NCBI GenBank assembly: GCA_964473525.1
Contig: CAYYPK010000018.1
Location: forward strand, 1-64,000
Source: GCA-2687025 sp964473525
Lineage (GTDB): Bacteria > Poribacteria > WGA-4E > GCA-2687025
Direction of reading: 5' to 3'
DNA length: 64,000 bases
Part shown: positions 43,690-52,156 of the stretch, piece after piece
How positions within the stretch are numbered: the stretch's first letter is position 1
Layout of the letters: every line of letters starts with the position of its first letter
Notes under the pieces: model-generated
Told to the model about the DNA's origin: nothing
The model's database searches: none
The model's input: the letters and a program-made list of their open reading frames with translations, nothing else
Made by a program: the position numbers and the translations under genes

Positions 43690-44412
43690 GTGAGAGTGCG
43701 ACGGCCCGGCCCTGTCGGCCCAACGAGGTTCGAATATCGACGCTTCGCGCGCCCCATGGACGCGGAGGCCGAGGAGCAGACCGAGGAACTGTGGCCGGAG
43801 ACGGAGGCCGCTCCCGAAGACGAGGACGCCGCCCCAGAGCCTGAGGACATCACCTCGACCGAGAACTACAAAGAGGGATATCGTCAGGGACTCGACGCGG
43901 GCATCCAGGAAGGGTACGAACGCGGCTCCCAAGAGAAAGAGCAGGAATTGACGTCAGCTCTCGAAGAGCACTTCGCGGCGCTCATTGACGCGGTGCGGGC
44001 AAGCGCCGCCGAGGTGGCCCAAGAAGGCGAGCGAGTCCGCCAGGACTTCGAGGCATGGCTTCCACGCGCGGTGCTACTGGTAAGCGAATGCGTGCTGCGC
44101 CACGAGACGCAGACGGACGTCACGTCGCTTGCCAAGGTGGTTCGCGAGGCGGTCGCGGAGCTGGGCGTCGCCGAGCCTTTGACAGTGCGGCTCCATCCCG
44201 ACGACTATGGCATCCTGGCGCAGCAGCCTGCGGAAGTGTGGTCCAACGATCACCTCACCTTCAGCCCCGACCAGGGCGTGACGCAGGGAGGCGCCGTGGT
44301 CGAGAGTTCGACGCAAGTAGTGGACGCGCGTATGGAAGCGCGTTTGCTGGAGGCCGCACGCACGATACTGTTCCCGCCAGACGGAGCGGGGAACGGCTCT
44401 CCAGCCCAGTAA
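43690..44412 (+). CDS. fliH: flagellar assembly protein FliH
   Basis: 240 residues from GTG 43690 (aagga upstream). Acidic N-terminus, the G-x-x-x-G repeat region characteristic of FliH (YKEGYRQGLDAGIQEGYERGSQEKEQ), a coiled coil, and the C-terminal domain VLLVSECVLRHE, KVVREAVAELG, LTVRLHPDDYGIL (V-x-x-N/H-P-D-D motif), GAVVESSTQVVDARMEARL. It is the peripheral-stalk-like partner of the FliI ATPase. fliI, normally next, is absent: the following gene is fliJ after 73 bp. Confidence 0.88.
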   Translation: MRVRRPGPVGPTRFEYRRFARPMDAEAEEQTEELWPETEAAPEDEDAAPEPEDITSTENYKEGYRQGLDAGIQEGYERGSQEKEQELTSALEEHFAALIDAVRASAAEVAQEGERVRQDFEAWLPRAVLLVSECVLRHETQTDVTSLAKVVREAVAELGVAEPLTVRLHPDDYGILAQQPAEVWSNDHLTFSPDQGVTQGGAVVESSTQVVDARMEARLLEAARTILFPPDGAGNGSPAQ

Positions 44413-44485
44413 TCCCGCGTCCGGGTCGAATCCGCGTTAAACCTCTCCGCCCGCCGTTCCGATAGTCTGACGTGGAGACCCATGC

Positions 44486-44968
44486 ATGCTCCATCGACTT
44501 CAGCTCACGCTACGCCGCAGGCAGCGGATCTTGAGGATTCGCGAACGGCAGCAGGAGCAGGCGGAGCAGCAGTTGGCCGTCTACCTTCGCGAGGAAGACG
44601 ACCTGCGCCAGGAGCGCGACAGCTACCTCGCCGCTGGCCTCCGCACGAGCGCGGCGATGCTGGGGGCGTTCGACAACGAAGGTGGGACGGTCCCTAGCGA
44701 CGTGTTCATGACGTACGTGAGGGCTGGCGAATCCCTCGGTCGTCTCGCGGAGGGCAAAGCTGGGGAGATAGAGGCACTCCAGCCGGCGATTCAGGAGCGC
44801 CGCGAAGACGTGCTCGATAAGTACAAGACGAAGAGAGCGATGGAGATCCTCACCGCGAAGACGGGCGAGAGAGTGCAGCACGAGGAGCTGCGCGGTGAGC
44901 AGCGAACTTTGGACGAACTGACTAGTCAGCGACACCGAGGGCCCAATGGCAGCGACGAATCACAATGA
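44486..44968 (+). CDS. fliJ: flagellar export protein FliJ
   Basis: 160 residues, almost entirely coiled coil (LQLTLRRRQRILRIRERQQEQAEQQLA, then LRQERDSYLAAG, MTYVRAGESLGRLAEGKAGEIEALQPAIQERRE). Length, charge pattern and position between fliH and a MotE-like gene fit FliJ; the family has little sequence identity. It acts as the central stalk in the FliH-FliI export ATPase. Overlaps the next gene by ATGA. Confidence 0.75.
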   Translation: MLHRLQLTLRRRQRILRIRERQQEQAEQQLAVYLREEDDLRQERDSYLAAGLRTSAAMLGAFDNEGGTVPSDVFMTYVRAGESLGRLAEGKAGEIEALQPAIQERREDVLDKYKTKRAMEILTAKTGERVQHEELRGEQRTLDELTSQRHRGPNGSDESQ

Positions 44969-47439
44969 TTAAGAAGATCCTGATCGGATTCGGAGCCGTG
45001 GTCGCGCTGGCGGTGCTGGTGCCAGCGGCGCTCGTCCTGCTGAACATGAACCCGTTCGGCTTGGTCGAGCGGCTGCCGCTTGTCCACTCGTTCACCGTCG
45101 AGGGCGATGTCCGCATGACGGACGGCACGTCGCTGCCCGAGGACACCGTGACCGTGCGTGTCACCAGGGAAGGCGGCCGCTCGAAGAAGGCGAAGGCTAC
45201 CGAGAAGAACGGCTACGCCTATCGTGCGACCTTCGTCGCGTTCAAGCCACCGATTGAGGACGACGACAACGTAGCCGTGACGGCGACGATGTCAGCTCCC
45301 GTCTCTCTGGTGGATCAGACGGACGCAGTGGAAGGGGAGGATCTCCTTCTGGCTGACTACCCCGCGCGTCCAGCGTCACCGTCGATGACGCCAGAGGCAG
45401 ACAGGATCATCCTTTCGGATCGCCAGCTGCGTGTGACCGGCGACGCGCCGAAGGACATTGATGGCTGGAGTGCCGTGATGCTCGCCGGCCTGCGTAACCT
45501 GCCGCATCTCCAGATCGACGACGACGTCGTGGTGGTTATGCGCGCGCAGCAGTCGGAACGAATCGCAGGCGACCCTTCGTTCCAGCTGACGTTTCCCAAC
45601 ACTTTGACGATCGCAGAGGCGACCGCTCTGCGGCTCAGTGAGGTCGGTGAGGAGATCGCGCGCGAGGACTTCGTCTGGGACAAGAAGAGCCCGACCGTTG
45701 GCTTCAACTACGAGATGACCCGCCGCTCCTTCCGCTCCGTGCATATCCGCGACGAGGACGGTCTGACCATCCGGTCGGAGCGGCTCGGGAAGCCCGGGCA
45801 GACCGGGACGCAGACGTGGGTGTGGGACGGCCGTGACAACGACGGCGCGCTTGCTCCGGCTCCCCCGACTGGCAAGCCGTATACGTTCATCGCCAACGCC
45901 GACTCGTTTGACTTGGATCCCGACCCCTCCATCACTAAGGGCTTCCAGGTCGAAATCCTGGCGACCACGGGCCCGCGCGTGCGGTATGGCGAGTTCAGTT
46001 CCGCCACCACTGTTGGCGACTTCTTAGACTCGTTCGGCCTGTCGCTCGTACGGACCGTGCGAGGCGGGGAAGAATACCTGGAACTGAGACAAAGCACGCT
46101 ACTACACACCGCTCGGTTGGTGGGTGATCCAGAAGATATCGAGGCCCCCATCCGAGGCGACAGCACGGTCGGCGACGTTCTGACGGCGTTCGGCGTTGAG
46201 CTCGACCCGATGGAGCGTTCTACGACGCAGGTAGCGGAGTTCGACATGGTCGTCCGTGGAGCCACCATTCGCACCCGTCTAGACATGATGCAGTTCCGCT
46301 CCGCCGTGTCCGTGGCAACGCGCGAGGAGTTCCTGGACCTTCCGCTGACAAGCCTGGAAGCGATGCAGAGCCAAGGGTATGTAGCCCTTGCTGGCGAGTT
46401 CGCCCAGAACGGCCCGTTGGATATGACAGTGACGCGCCGCCTCGACGACGAACACCTGGAGGACTGGGAACGCGGGCGCTCGGAGCAGTTCGAGTTCCCG
46501 CTGGATGGCTCTGACACCTTACGCCTGTACCTCGAAAACGTGAACAAGCTCGAGTATGTCTCGGCGACGATCCAGGGAGCCATCCACGACGAGTTCGAAT
46601 ACGACGTTCGCCTGGGAGCGCCCAACGGACAATTCGTGACTTTCTTCCTCGCCCCCGAGGACACCCCCAACGAACTGCGCGTGAACGTGCGCGCCTCGGG
46701 GGTCATGGCCAAGCTGACGGGCGATCCTGCGACCGTTCCTGGCGATGCGCTCACGCCCGTCGGCATTGAGGCGATCGTCGTTGGGCTAGACGGCTCGGAA
46801 TCCGTCGACGACGTCGTCACGGCCTCGGTCACCGAGGGCATCGTGGTGGACAGTGGGGCCATGCGCTACGTCGATGCCGCGTACCGGGGTCAATACACCG
46901 CCGTCGAGACCGAGGAAGACGCCACGGATGTCCTCGTCGTGACCGCTACGGCGCTTCAGGAGAGCAACGCCGCTCTCAGGGCTGAGGACAAGGACCGGGG
47001 TGGCGTGCTGTACAAGGCGGCGCTGAACATAGACGTCTTGGGCGTTGAGCCGGCGCCGGTCGTGGTACTGCCCGCGGCAACCAATGGCAGTGAACCGGTA
47101 GCCGCAGCGGCTGACGGAAACGGCGCAGCGGGCGCCGCGGGGGCCGACGGAGCGACGATACCAGCGGCTGCCCCCGCGCCAGACATCCGGAAGATGGCGA
47201 AACTCTACGGCGGTCTGCCTCCCGCAAGCGGAGCGGAGCTGTTGCTGGCGATGCCCGCCGACGAGGCGCGACCCATCCTGCTGGGAATGGGTGAACGGGA
47301 AGCCGGCAAGATCATCGACGCGATTATCACGGGCGATGTGGGTGAGACCGCCGCATCACTCTCGGCGACTGAGCGGATGCAGTCGCTTCTGTCAATTCTC
47401 GGGGCGTCCAACAAGCACCTGGTTACCACTAGCCCCTAA
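44965..47439 (+). CDS. 824-aa membrane-anchored flagellar-operon protein with FlgD-Ig-like and MotE/MgtE-N-like domains
   Basis: N-terminal membrane helix (4-29, ILIGFGAVVALAVLVPAALVLL), then a large periplasmic part. Residues ~45-130 look Ig-like. ~235-320 match FlgD's Ig-type fold: VGFNYEMTRRSFRSVHIRDEDG, then GQTGTQTWVWDGRDNDGA and GKPYTFIANA. Next come two related segments, TVGDFLDSFGLSLV (~348) and STVGDVLTAFGVEL (~403), more beta domains, an Ala/Pro linker (~700-738), and a C-terminal MotE/MgtE-N-like domain (~740-815: KLYGGLPPASGAELLLAMPADEARPILLGM, REAGKIIDAI). MotE/FlbB proteins carry this last domain, beside FliJ, as short proteins. It overlaps fliJ by 4 nt and precedes motA. Possibly links hook/rod or stator parts; the exact role is unknown. 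Confidence 0.75.
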   Translation: MIKKILIGFGAVVALAVLVPAALVLLNMNPFGLVERLPLVHSFTVEGDVRMTDGTSLPEDTVTVRVTREGGRSKKAKATEKNGYAYRATFVAFKPPIEDDDNVAVTATMSAPVSLVDQTDAVEGEDLLLADYPARPASPSMTPEADRIILSDRQLRVTGDAPKDIDGWSAVMLAGLRNLPHLQIDDDVVVVMRAQQSERIAGDPSFQLTFPNTLTIAEATALRLSEVGEEIAREDFVWDKKSPTVGFNYEMTRRSFRSVHIRDEDGLTIRSERLGKPGQTGTQTWVWDGRDNDGALAPAPPTGKPYTFIANADSFDLDPDPSITKGFQVEILATTGPRVRYGEFSSATTVGDFLDSFGLSLVRTVRGGEEYLELRQSTLLHTARLVGDPEDIEAPIRGDSTVGDVLTAFGVELDPMERSTTQVAEFDMVVRGATIRTRLDMMQFRSAVSVATREEFLDLPLTSLEAMQSQGYVALAGEFAQNGPLDMTVTRRLDDEHLEDWERGRSEQFEFPLDGSDTLRLYLENVNKLEYVSATIQGAIHDEFEYDVRLGAPNGQFVTFFLAPEDTPNELRVNVRASGVMAKLTGDPATVPGDALTPVGIEAIVVGLDGSESVDDVVTASVTEGIVVDSGAMRYVDAAYRGQYTAVETEEDATDVLVVTATALQESNAALRAEDKDRGGVLYKAALNIDVLGVEPAPVVVLPAATNGSEPVAAAADGNGAAGAAGADGATIPAAAPAPDIRKMAKLYGGLPPASGAELLLAMPADEARPILLGMGEREAGKIIDAIITGDVGETAASLSATERMQSLLSILGASNKHLVTTSP

Positions 47440-47462
47440 GCAACCGACCGAAGGAGCGGTTC

Positions 47463-48269
47463 ATGGATCTCGCAACAGTCATAGGATTCGCATTGGGGCT
47501 TGGCGCCATCGTCTACGGCATCATCGGCTCCGGCGTGCCCTTTTCGTCGTTCATCGACCCGCCATCGCTGCTGATCGTGCTTGGTGGCACGATCGCGGCG
47601 CTCCTGATCAACTTTCCGCTGGCCCGCGTGCTGGCGGTGCTAAAGGTGCTGCCGCTCACGTTCCAGGCGAAGGAATTCGACCCGGTGCCGATCGTCAGCC
47701 AGCTGGTCGAGATGGCGGATGCGGGCGCCAAGCGTGGAGCCGCCGCTCTCGAGCAAATGGCGCAGGATTTACCGGATCCGTTCATGCGTCAGGGCATGGA
47801 ACTCGTGGCCTCCAACGCCCCTGACGACCAGATCCGCTTCGTCCTCGAGACGGAGCTGCAGTTTATGGAGGACCGACACGAAGAGGGCGAGAAGGTGGTT
47901 AGCGGGTTCGCCGACTATGCTCCCGCTTTCGGTCTGATCGGCACACTCATCGGGTTGGTGGCGATGCTCGCCGGTCTTGGTGGCGGCGGCGGCGGCGGCT
48001 CGGCGGTTGAGGCGGTGGCGAACGGTATGGCTGTCGCCCTCATCACGACGTTCTACGGCGCTGTCTTCCAGAACCTCATCGGACTGCCGTTGGCGGGTAA
48101 GCTGAAGGCCGCGAACCAGACCGAGGCGGCGTATAAGAGTGTCGTCATCGAAGGCATACTGATGGTGTCGATGGGCATGCGCGAGAGCCTACCGCCGAAC
48201 ATCCTGGCGTCGCGTCTGAGCATGTACTTGCCGCCGGATCGCCGCGAGGAACTCGCTCCCAGCACGTGA
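47463..48269 (+). CDS. motA: flagellar motor stator protein MotA
   Basis: 268 residues, start ATG 47463 with gaaggag upstream. Four membrane helices: ATVIGFALGLGAIVYGII, LLIVLGGTIAALLINFPL, YAPAFGLIGTLIGLVAMLAGL, ANGMAVALITTFYGAVFQNLIGLPLA. The large cytoplasmic loop between helices 2 and 3 contains the charged residues that contact FliG (RHEEGEKVV). PAFGLIGTLIGLV is the family motif. A run of seven glycines (GLGGGGGGGSAVEA) occupies the short loop between helices 3 and 4, where most homologues have a few polar residues. Forms the proton or sodium channel with MotB. Confidence 0.95.
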   Translation: MDLATVIGFALGLGAIVYGIIGSGVPFSSFIDPPSLLIVLGGTIAALLINFPLARVLAVLKVLPLTFQAKEFDPVPIVSQLVEMADAGAKRGAAALEQMAQDLPDPFMRQGMELVASNAPDDQIRFVLETELQFMEDRHEEGEKVVSGFADYAPAFGLIGTLIGLVAMLAGLGGGGGGGSAVEAVANGMAVALITTFYGAVFQNLIGLPLAGKLKAANQTEAAYKSVVIEGILMVSMGMRESLPPNILASRLSMYLPPDRREELAPST

Positions 48270-48311
48270 TCCCAAGAGGGCCGTGCAGGCCCTCGTTGAG
48301 GAGACCGACGT

Positions 48312-49271
48312 ATGCCCAAGAAGAAGGCGGCGGCAGCAGGCGGAACGAAACCTGGCGCCCTGCCGCCCACGTTTACCGACATGCTGGCGCTGCTGCTGAC
48401 GTTCTTCGTGTTCCTGATGACGATGGCGGAGTTCGACGAGGCGAAACTGAAGGACATCTTCGCCCACATGTCCCGCGCCTTCGGGATGGAGGGCGCGTCT
48501 GGGGCGGGCGTGTTGGCAGGCGGCGAGGCCATGAGCAGCGCGCGCGAGCAGTTCAGAGACGGCCCCGAGGTCAACCAGCCTGCGAGGAACGCGCTCGTGA
48601 CCTTGCGCGCGGGCGCCGAGATGCCTGGCAAGGGTGGGGCGTCGCCCACGCCCAAGCAGTCAGCAGAGGACGGTGACGGCCCGTCCACGGGCAGCACGGA
48701 TATACCTGCTGACTCGGCCGGCCAGCCCGAGCAGCGTGTGGGCGAACAATCCAAGGTGCAGGTCTCCGAGGTCGAGCAGCAGATGTTCGAGCAGGGAGTT
48801 CTGGACTTGGGTGAGATGGCGGGCGTCGATGCCAGCCTGACTTCGCAGGGGCTCAAGGTCGAGTTGCAGGAGGGCTTTGCCCGCTTCCCATCCGGTGGCG
48901 CGGCTCTCCCAGGCGACGCGCAACCCGCGCTCGAGGCGCTGATCCGGGAGCAACTCAAGACGTTCATCGACGACAGCTTCGAGATATCGGTGATCGGCCA
49001 CACGGACAACGTGCCGCTCAGCGCCCGCACAGCCGCCAAGTACGGCGACAACCGAGGTCTGTCGACCGAACGCGCGAACACCGTCCTCCGCATGTTCGAG
49101 GGCATGGGGGTCAACCCACGGCAGATATCGGCCCAGGGATACGGGGAGCACAAGCCCAAGGACGATAACAGTACTGCCGACGGGCGGGGTAACAACCGGC
49201 GCATCGAAATCCTCGTGAAATACAAGGTATTCTCGATGACCGATTGGGGCTCGGAGACTCCCGCGCCGTAG
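48312..49271 (+). CDS. motB: flagellar motor stator protein MotB
   Basis: 319 residues, start ATG 48312 with gaggag upstream. Basic N-terminus, single helix with the ion-binding Asp (PPTFTDMLALLLTFFVFLMTMAEFD), then a long linker (about 55-150; rich in Gly, Ala and Glu) and the OmpA-type peptidoglycan-binding domain: SFEISVIGHTDNVPLSARTA, NRGLSTERANTVLRMFEGMG, QISAQGYGEHKPKDDNSTADG, NNRRIEILV. Anchors the stator to the cell wall. Last gene before a strong hairpin. Confidence 0.95.
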   Translation: MPKKKAAAAGGTKPGALPPTFTDMLALLLTFFVFLMTMAEFDEAKLKDIFAHMSRAFGMEGASGAGVLAGGEAMSSAREQFRDGPEVNQPARNALVTLRAGAEMPGKGGASPTPKQSAEDGDGPSTGSTDIPADSAGQPEQRVGEQSKVQVSEVEQQMFEQGVLDLGEMAGVDASLTSQGLKVELQEGFARFPSGGAALPGDAQPALEALIREQLKTFIDDSFEISVIGHTDNVPLSARTAAKYGDNRGLSTERANTVLRMFEGMGVNPRQISAQGYGEHKPKDDNSTADGRGNNRRIEILVKYKVFSMTDWGSETPAP

Positions 49272-49301
49272 TCGTCCGTGGCGACATGACACGAGTAGCT
49301 G

Positions 49302-49326
49302 ACGGGGCGCTGAGAGAGCGCCCCGT
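49302..49326 (+). terminator. terminator after motB
   Basis: ACGGGGCGCT (49302-49311) and AGCGCCCCGT (49317-49326) pair perfectly over 10 bp with a 5-nt loop GAGAG, 30 nt after the motB stop codon, followed by tcgtct. Separates the fliE-motB block from the fliM block. Confidence 0.7.
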
Positions 49327-49443
49327 TCGTCTGCCCGGCCACCGAGACCGCTCTGGCAGGGGCGTCGGTCAACAACGGCCCACAATCCAATCACCTTCGC
49401 GGCCGGCCATGATATACTCTCTCGTGCGCGGGCGTCGCAGCAG

Positions 49444-49472
49444 TTGAATGACCTACACTGCTCTGCTAGAAT
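49444..49472 (+). promoter_or_regulatory. fliM operon promoter
   Basis: TTGAAT (49444-49449), 17-nt spacer, TAGAAT (49467-49472). Predicted start near 49480, fliM ATG at 49516. One of the best matches to the sigma70 pattern in the window. Confidence 0.65.
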
Positions 49473-49515
49473 GTCCTTCGTGCTCGCACTCCGCAACCCA
49501 GGGTAGCCCGGCAAG

Positions 49516-50403
49516 ATGCTGTCCACGCAACAACAACAGGCGGGCTCTTCGGACATGCGAACGCAGGCCCTCGTGCTGCAGTCGTATTCCCGCGCGCTCT
49601 TGGAAGCGCGACTGAGCTCCCACCTCAAGCGCGATGTTCGAGTCGAGATCGGGGAACTGTCGCTTGGCACATTTGGTGACTTCGCCAACCACGTCGACGG
49701 ACCTAGCAGTCTCTGCGCGTACCACCTTGGCGGCCGCTATCGCAGCGTGCTGGAGATCAACCAGAGCCTGTCGTTTTCGATCGTCGACCTCCTTATGGGC
49801 GGGCGCGGGCATCCACCGGTCGAGACACGTTCCCTGAGCGCGCTGGAGCAGAACCTCCTCGGCAACATCTTTGAGGCGTTCGCAGAGGATCTGCAGCGGG
49901 CGTGGTACCAACTGGTGCCGGAAACGTGGACGGTCAGCCAGGAAGCGCAGTTCACATATTCGCTCGATGGCTTCTTCCCTCAGGAGAAGATGATCATCGC
50001 GCAGTGGAACGTGGAAATCGAAGAACTCGCGCAGGGCGCGATACAGCTGGCGGTTCCCGTGGCCGGGGCGTTGGCTGGGGCTCGTCGCGCGGTGCAGGCG
50101 TATGCGGAAGCAGAAAATCCCCTGGACAGTTCGCTGTCGGATGTCCTGCCGCTCATGCTTCAAGTGGTGCTTCCGCCCACGAACGTCACCGTGCAACGCA
50201 TGCTGTCCATTGAGAAGGGCGACATCCTCGAATTCGCGGATTGGGAAGTCGCTACGGACGAGGAAGGTGTCGAAGTCGTCGTATGCGTTCAGGGCGAAGC
50301 CAAATACAGTGGCCGAATGGGCGTTTCGGGCACGAGGAAGGCCGTCGAAATCGAGGAAATCCTCGAGGACGACACTGTCGCTGGCCTGAACGCGTATGCG
50401 TGA
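49516..50403 (+). CDS. fliM: flagellar motor switch protein FliM lacking the N-terminal CheY-docking segment
   Basis: 295 residues; most FliM proteins are about 320-350. ATG 49516 is preceded by an in-frame TAG four codons upstream, so no longer form is encoded. The CheC-like middle domain is present: YSRALLEARLSSHLKRDVRVEI, SLSFSIVDLLMGGRGHPPVETRSLSALEQNLL, and the C-terminal FliN-like domain: LPLMLQVVLPPTNVTVQRMLSIEKGDILEF...VCVQGEAKYSGRMGVSGTRKAVEI. Missing are the LSQ-EIDALL motif that binds phosphorylated CheY and the linker after it. Switch control by CheY would need another docking site. Confidence 0.88.
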   Translation: MLSTQQQQAGSSDMRTQALVLQSYSRALLEARLSSHLKRDVRVEIGELSLGTFGDFANHVDGPSSLCAYHLGGRYRSVLEINQSLSFSIVDLLMGGRGHPPVETRSLSALEQNLLGNIFEAFAEDLQRAWYQLVPETWTVSQEAQFTYSLDGFFPQEKMIIAQWNVEIEELAQGAIQLAVPVAGALAGARRAVQAYAEAENPLDSSLSDVLPLMLQVVLPPTNVTVQRMLSIEKGDILEFADWEVATDEEGVEVVVCVQGEAKYSGRMGVSGTRKAVEIEEILEDDTVAGLNAYA

Positions 50404-50443
50404 ACCAATGTCCGTCGTCTTCTGTCGATAGGGATCGCTGCAC

Positions 50444-50761
50444 ATGGAAGAGAACGTCGTCAACGAAGTCGAGGACGAAGGCGTCGCGGGGAACGAGCGC
50501 GCGAACATGGACATCCTTCTGGATGTGCCACTCGCCGTGCACGTGCAGGTCGGCCAGACCCGTATGCCTCTCCGAGAAGTGCTCAAGCTCGGGCCAGGTT
50601 CCATCCTGCGCCTGAACAAGCACGAGGGCGAGGGTGTCGAGCTGTACATCAACGGCCGGCTGATCGCCAACGGCCAGATCATCCAAACGCCTGAAGGCAA
50701 TCTCGGGGTGGAAGTTACGTCCATCGTCACCCGAGCGGAGCGCATGCGGAGCGTTTCATGA
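50444..50761 (+). CDS. fliN: flagellar motor switch protein FliN
   Basis: 105 residues. ANMDILLDVPLAVHVQVGQTRMPLREVLKLGPGSILRLNKHEGEGVELYINGRLIANGQIIQTPEGNLGVEVTSIV matches the SpoA/FliN domain end to end. Forms the C ring with FliM and FliG. No phosphatase (FliY) part. 40 nt after fliM; overlaps fliO by 4 nt (ATGA). Confidence 0.95.
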   Translation: MEENVVNEVEDEGVAGNERANMDILLDVPLAVHVQVGQTRMPLREVLKLGPGSILRLNKHEGEGVELYINGRLIANGQIIQTPEGNLGVEVTSIVTRAERMRSVS

Positions 50762-51300
50762 CCATGCCGGGGCGGCGGCGCGGGGCGATAGCCCTGTCAG
50801 TCGTCTCGTTGCTGGCGTGGTTCTGCCTGTGCCTCGCCGTCGTGGCTGCGGATGGTGATGTCGATACGCCCACGTACCCTGAGTACGTCGCATCCGGCCG
50901 AGAGGCCCAGCCGGACGCCGACGATGACCTAAACCTCACCATGGCCACGATCAAGATCCTTGTGGCGCTGTGCGTGGTGCTGGCGCTCGTCGTGGGTCTG
51001 GCGCTCGTGCTGAAACGCGCGACGTATCGCATGCGCCATGTGGGAGGAGGCACGATCTCCGTCATGTCGCAGGTGCCCCTCGGCCCTACGCAGTTTCTCA
51101 CCGTCGTGGACATCGCGGGCGAGATCGTTGTGCTCGGGGTGACGGAGCACACGGTGACCGCTCTGTCGTCCATTGAGGACGCTGCCGCAGTGGAGCAGTT
51201 GCGCGAGGACAGCTCGGGGTACGGCAAAGCGGGCGCCCTTCTTCAAAGCGTGCCGAGCTTCCGACAGTGGCTCGATCGCGCCGAACGTGGTCGCGGCTGA
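50758..51300 (+). CDS. fliO: flagellar biosynthesis protein FliO
   Basis: 180 residues. Signal-anchor (IALSVVSLLAWFCLCLAVVAADG), then a periplasmic stretch, the FliO membrane helix (MATIKILVALCVVLALVVGLALVLK) and cytoplasmic domain with TISVMSQVPLGPTQFLTVVDIAGEIVVLGVTEHTVTAL, the family's characteristic segment. Helps assemble the FliPQR export gate. Start ATG 50758 overlaps fliN. Confidence 0.85.
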   Translation: MTMPGRRRGAIALSVVSLLAWFCLCLAVVAADGDVDTPTYPEYVASGREAQPDADDDLNLTMATIKILVALCVVLALVVGLALVLKRATYRMRHVGGGTISVMSQVPLGPTQFLTVVDIAGEIVVLGVTEHTVTALSSIEDAAAVEQLREDSSGYGKAGALLQSVPSFRQWLDRAERGRG

Positions 51301-51330
51301 GTAGTGCCTGTGCGGAACACGGGAAACCCA

Positions 51331-52146
51331 ATGCGTCGCAGTCGTAGCACATGTATCACGGGTCTCGTTGGCCTTCTGCTGGCGGCGGCCTTCCTTGCGG
51401 CGCTGCCCGTGGTTCCAGCGATGGCGCAGGACGTGGATTCGCCGTCCGTTCCGCCCATTCCCGGCATTTCCCTCCCTGATATCGACATTCGGTTCGATGG
51501 CCAGAGCCGCCCAGAGAACTTCACCAGCAACATCCAGATCCTGTTCGTCCTCACGGTGCTGTCGCTGGCTCCCAGCATCCTCATCATGATGACGTCGTTC
51601 ACTCGGATCGTGATTGTGCTGGGGTTCCTGCGTCAGGCGATGGGAACGCAGCAGATGCCCCCGACGCAGATCATGCTGGGTTTGGCGCTGTTCTTGACGA
51701 TGTTCGTCATGCGGCCAACGTGGACAGAGATCAACGACACTGCGGTGCAGCCGTATCTGCGTAGCGAGATCACGCAGCCAGAGGCATTCCGGCGGTCGCT
51801 ACAGCCGATACGCACCTTCATGTTCCGTCAGACGGGGAACAAAGAACTCGAGACGATGGTGTCTTTGTCGGGCGCCCCGCAGCCCGCGAACGAGACGGAA
51901 GTGCCGACGCTGACGCTCGTTCCCGCGTTCGTCATCAGCGAGCTGAAGACCGCGTTCAAGCTGGCGTTTCTGGTGTACATGCCCTTCGTCATCATCGATC
52001 TTGTCGTCGCGTCGTCGCTCATGTCCGTCGGTGTGATGATGCTGCCCCCGATGATGATTTCGTTGCCGCTCAAGCTGCTGCTGTTCGTGCTCGCTGACGG
52101 TTGGAACCTGGTCGTGACGTCGCTGGTGTCAGGATTCCGCACTTAG
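51331..52146 (+). CDS. fliP: flagellar export gate protein FliP
   Basis: 271 residues from ATG 51331; GTG 51304 would add nine residues. Cleavable signal (GLVGLLLAAAFLAALPVVPAMAQ). Core motifs: QILFVLTVLSLAPSILIMMTSFTRIVIVLGFLRQAMGTQQMPPTQIMLGLALFLTMFVM, VPAFVISELKTAFKLAFLVYMPFVIIDLVVASSLMSVGVMMLPPMMISLPLKLLLFVLADGW. With FliQ and FliR it forms the core of the export channel. Very conserved, identification certain. Confidence 0.97.
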   Translation: MRRSRSTCITGLVGLLLAAAFLAALPVVPAMAQDVDSPSVPPIPGISLPDIDIRFDGQSRPENFTSNIQILFVLTVLSLAPSILIMMTSFTRIVIVLGFLRQAMGTQQMPPTQIMLGLALFLTMFVMRPTWTEINDTAVQPYLRSEITQPEAFRRSLQPIRTFMFRQTGNKELETMVSLSGAPQPANETEVPTLTLVPAFVISELKTAFKLAFLVYMPFVIIDLVVASSLMSVGVMMLPPMMISLPLKLLLFVLADGWNLVVTSLVSGFRT

Positions 52147-52156
52147 GATTGCAGGC

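Noticed and set aside
45708..46862. 384-codon minus-strand frame inside the 824-aa gene
   Set aside because: Low-complexity Ser/Thr/Arg-rich translation with no start site, opposite a gene with recognisable domains.
48053..49390. 445-codon minus-strand frame opposite motB
   Set aside because: MotB is unambiguous; the antisense frame is a by-product of high GC.
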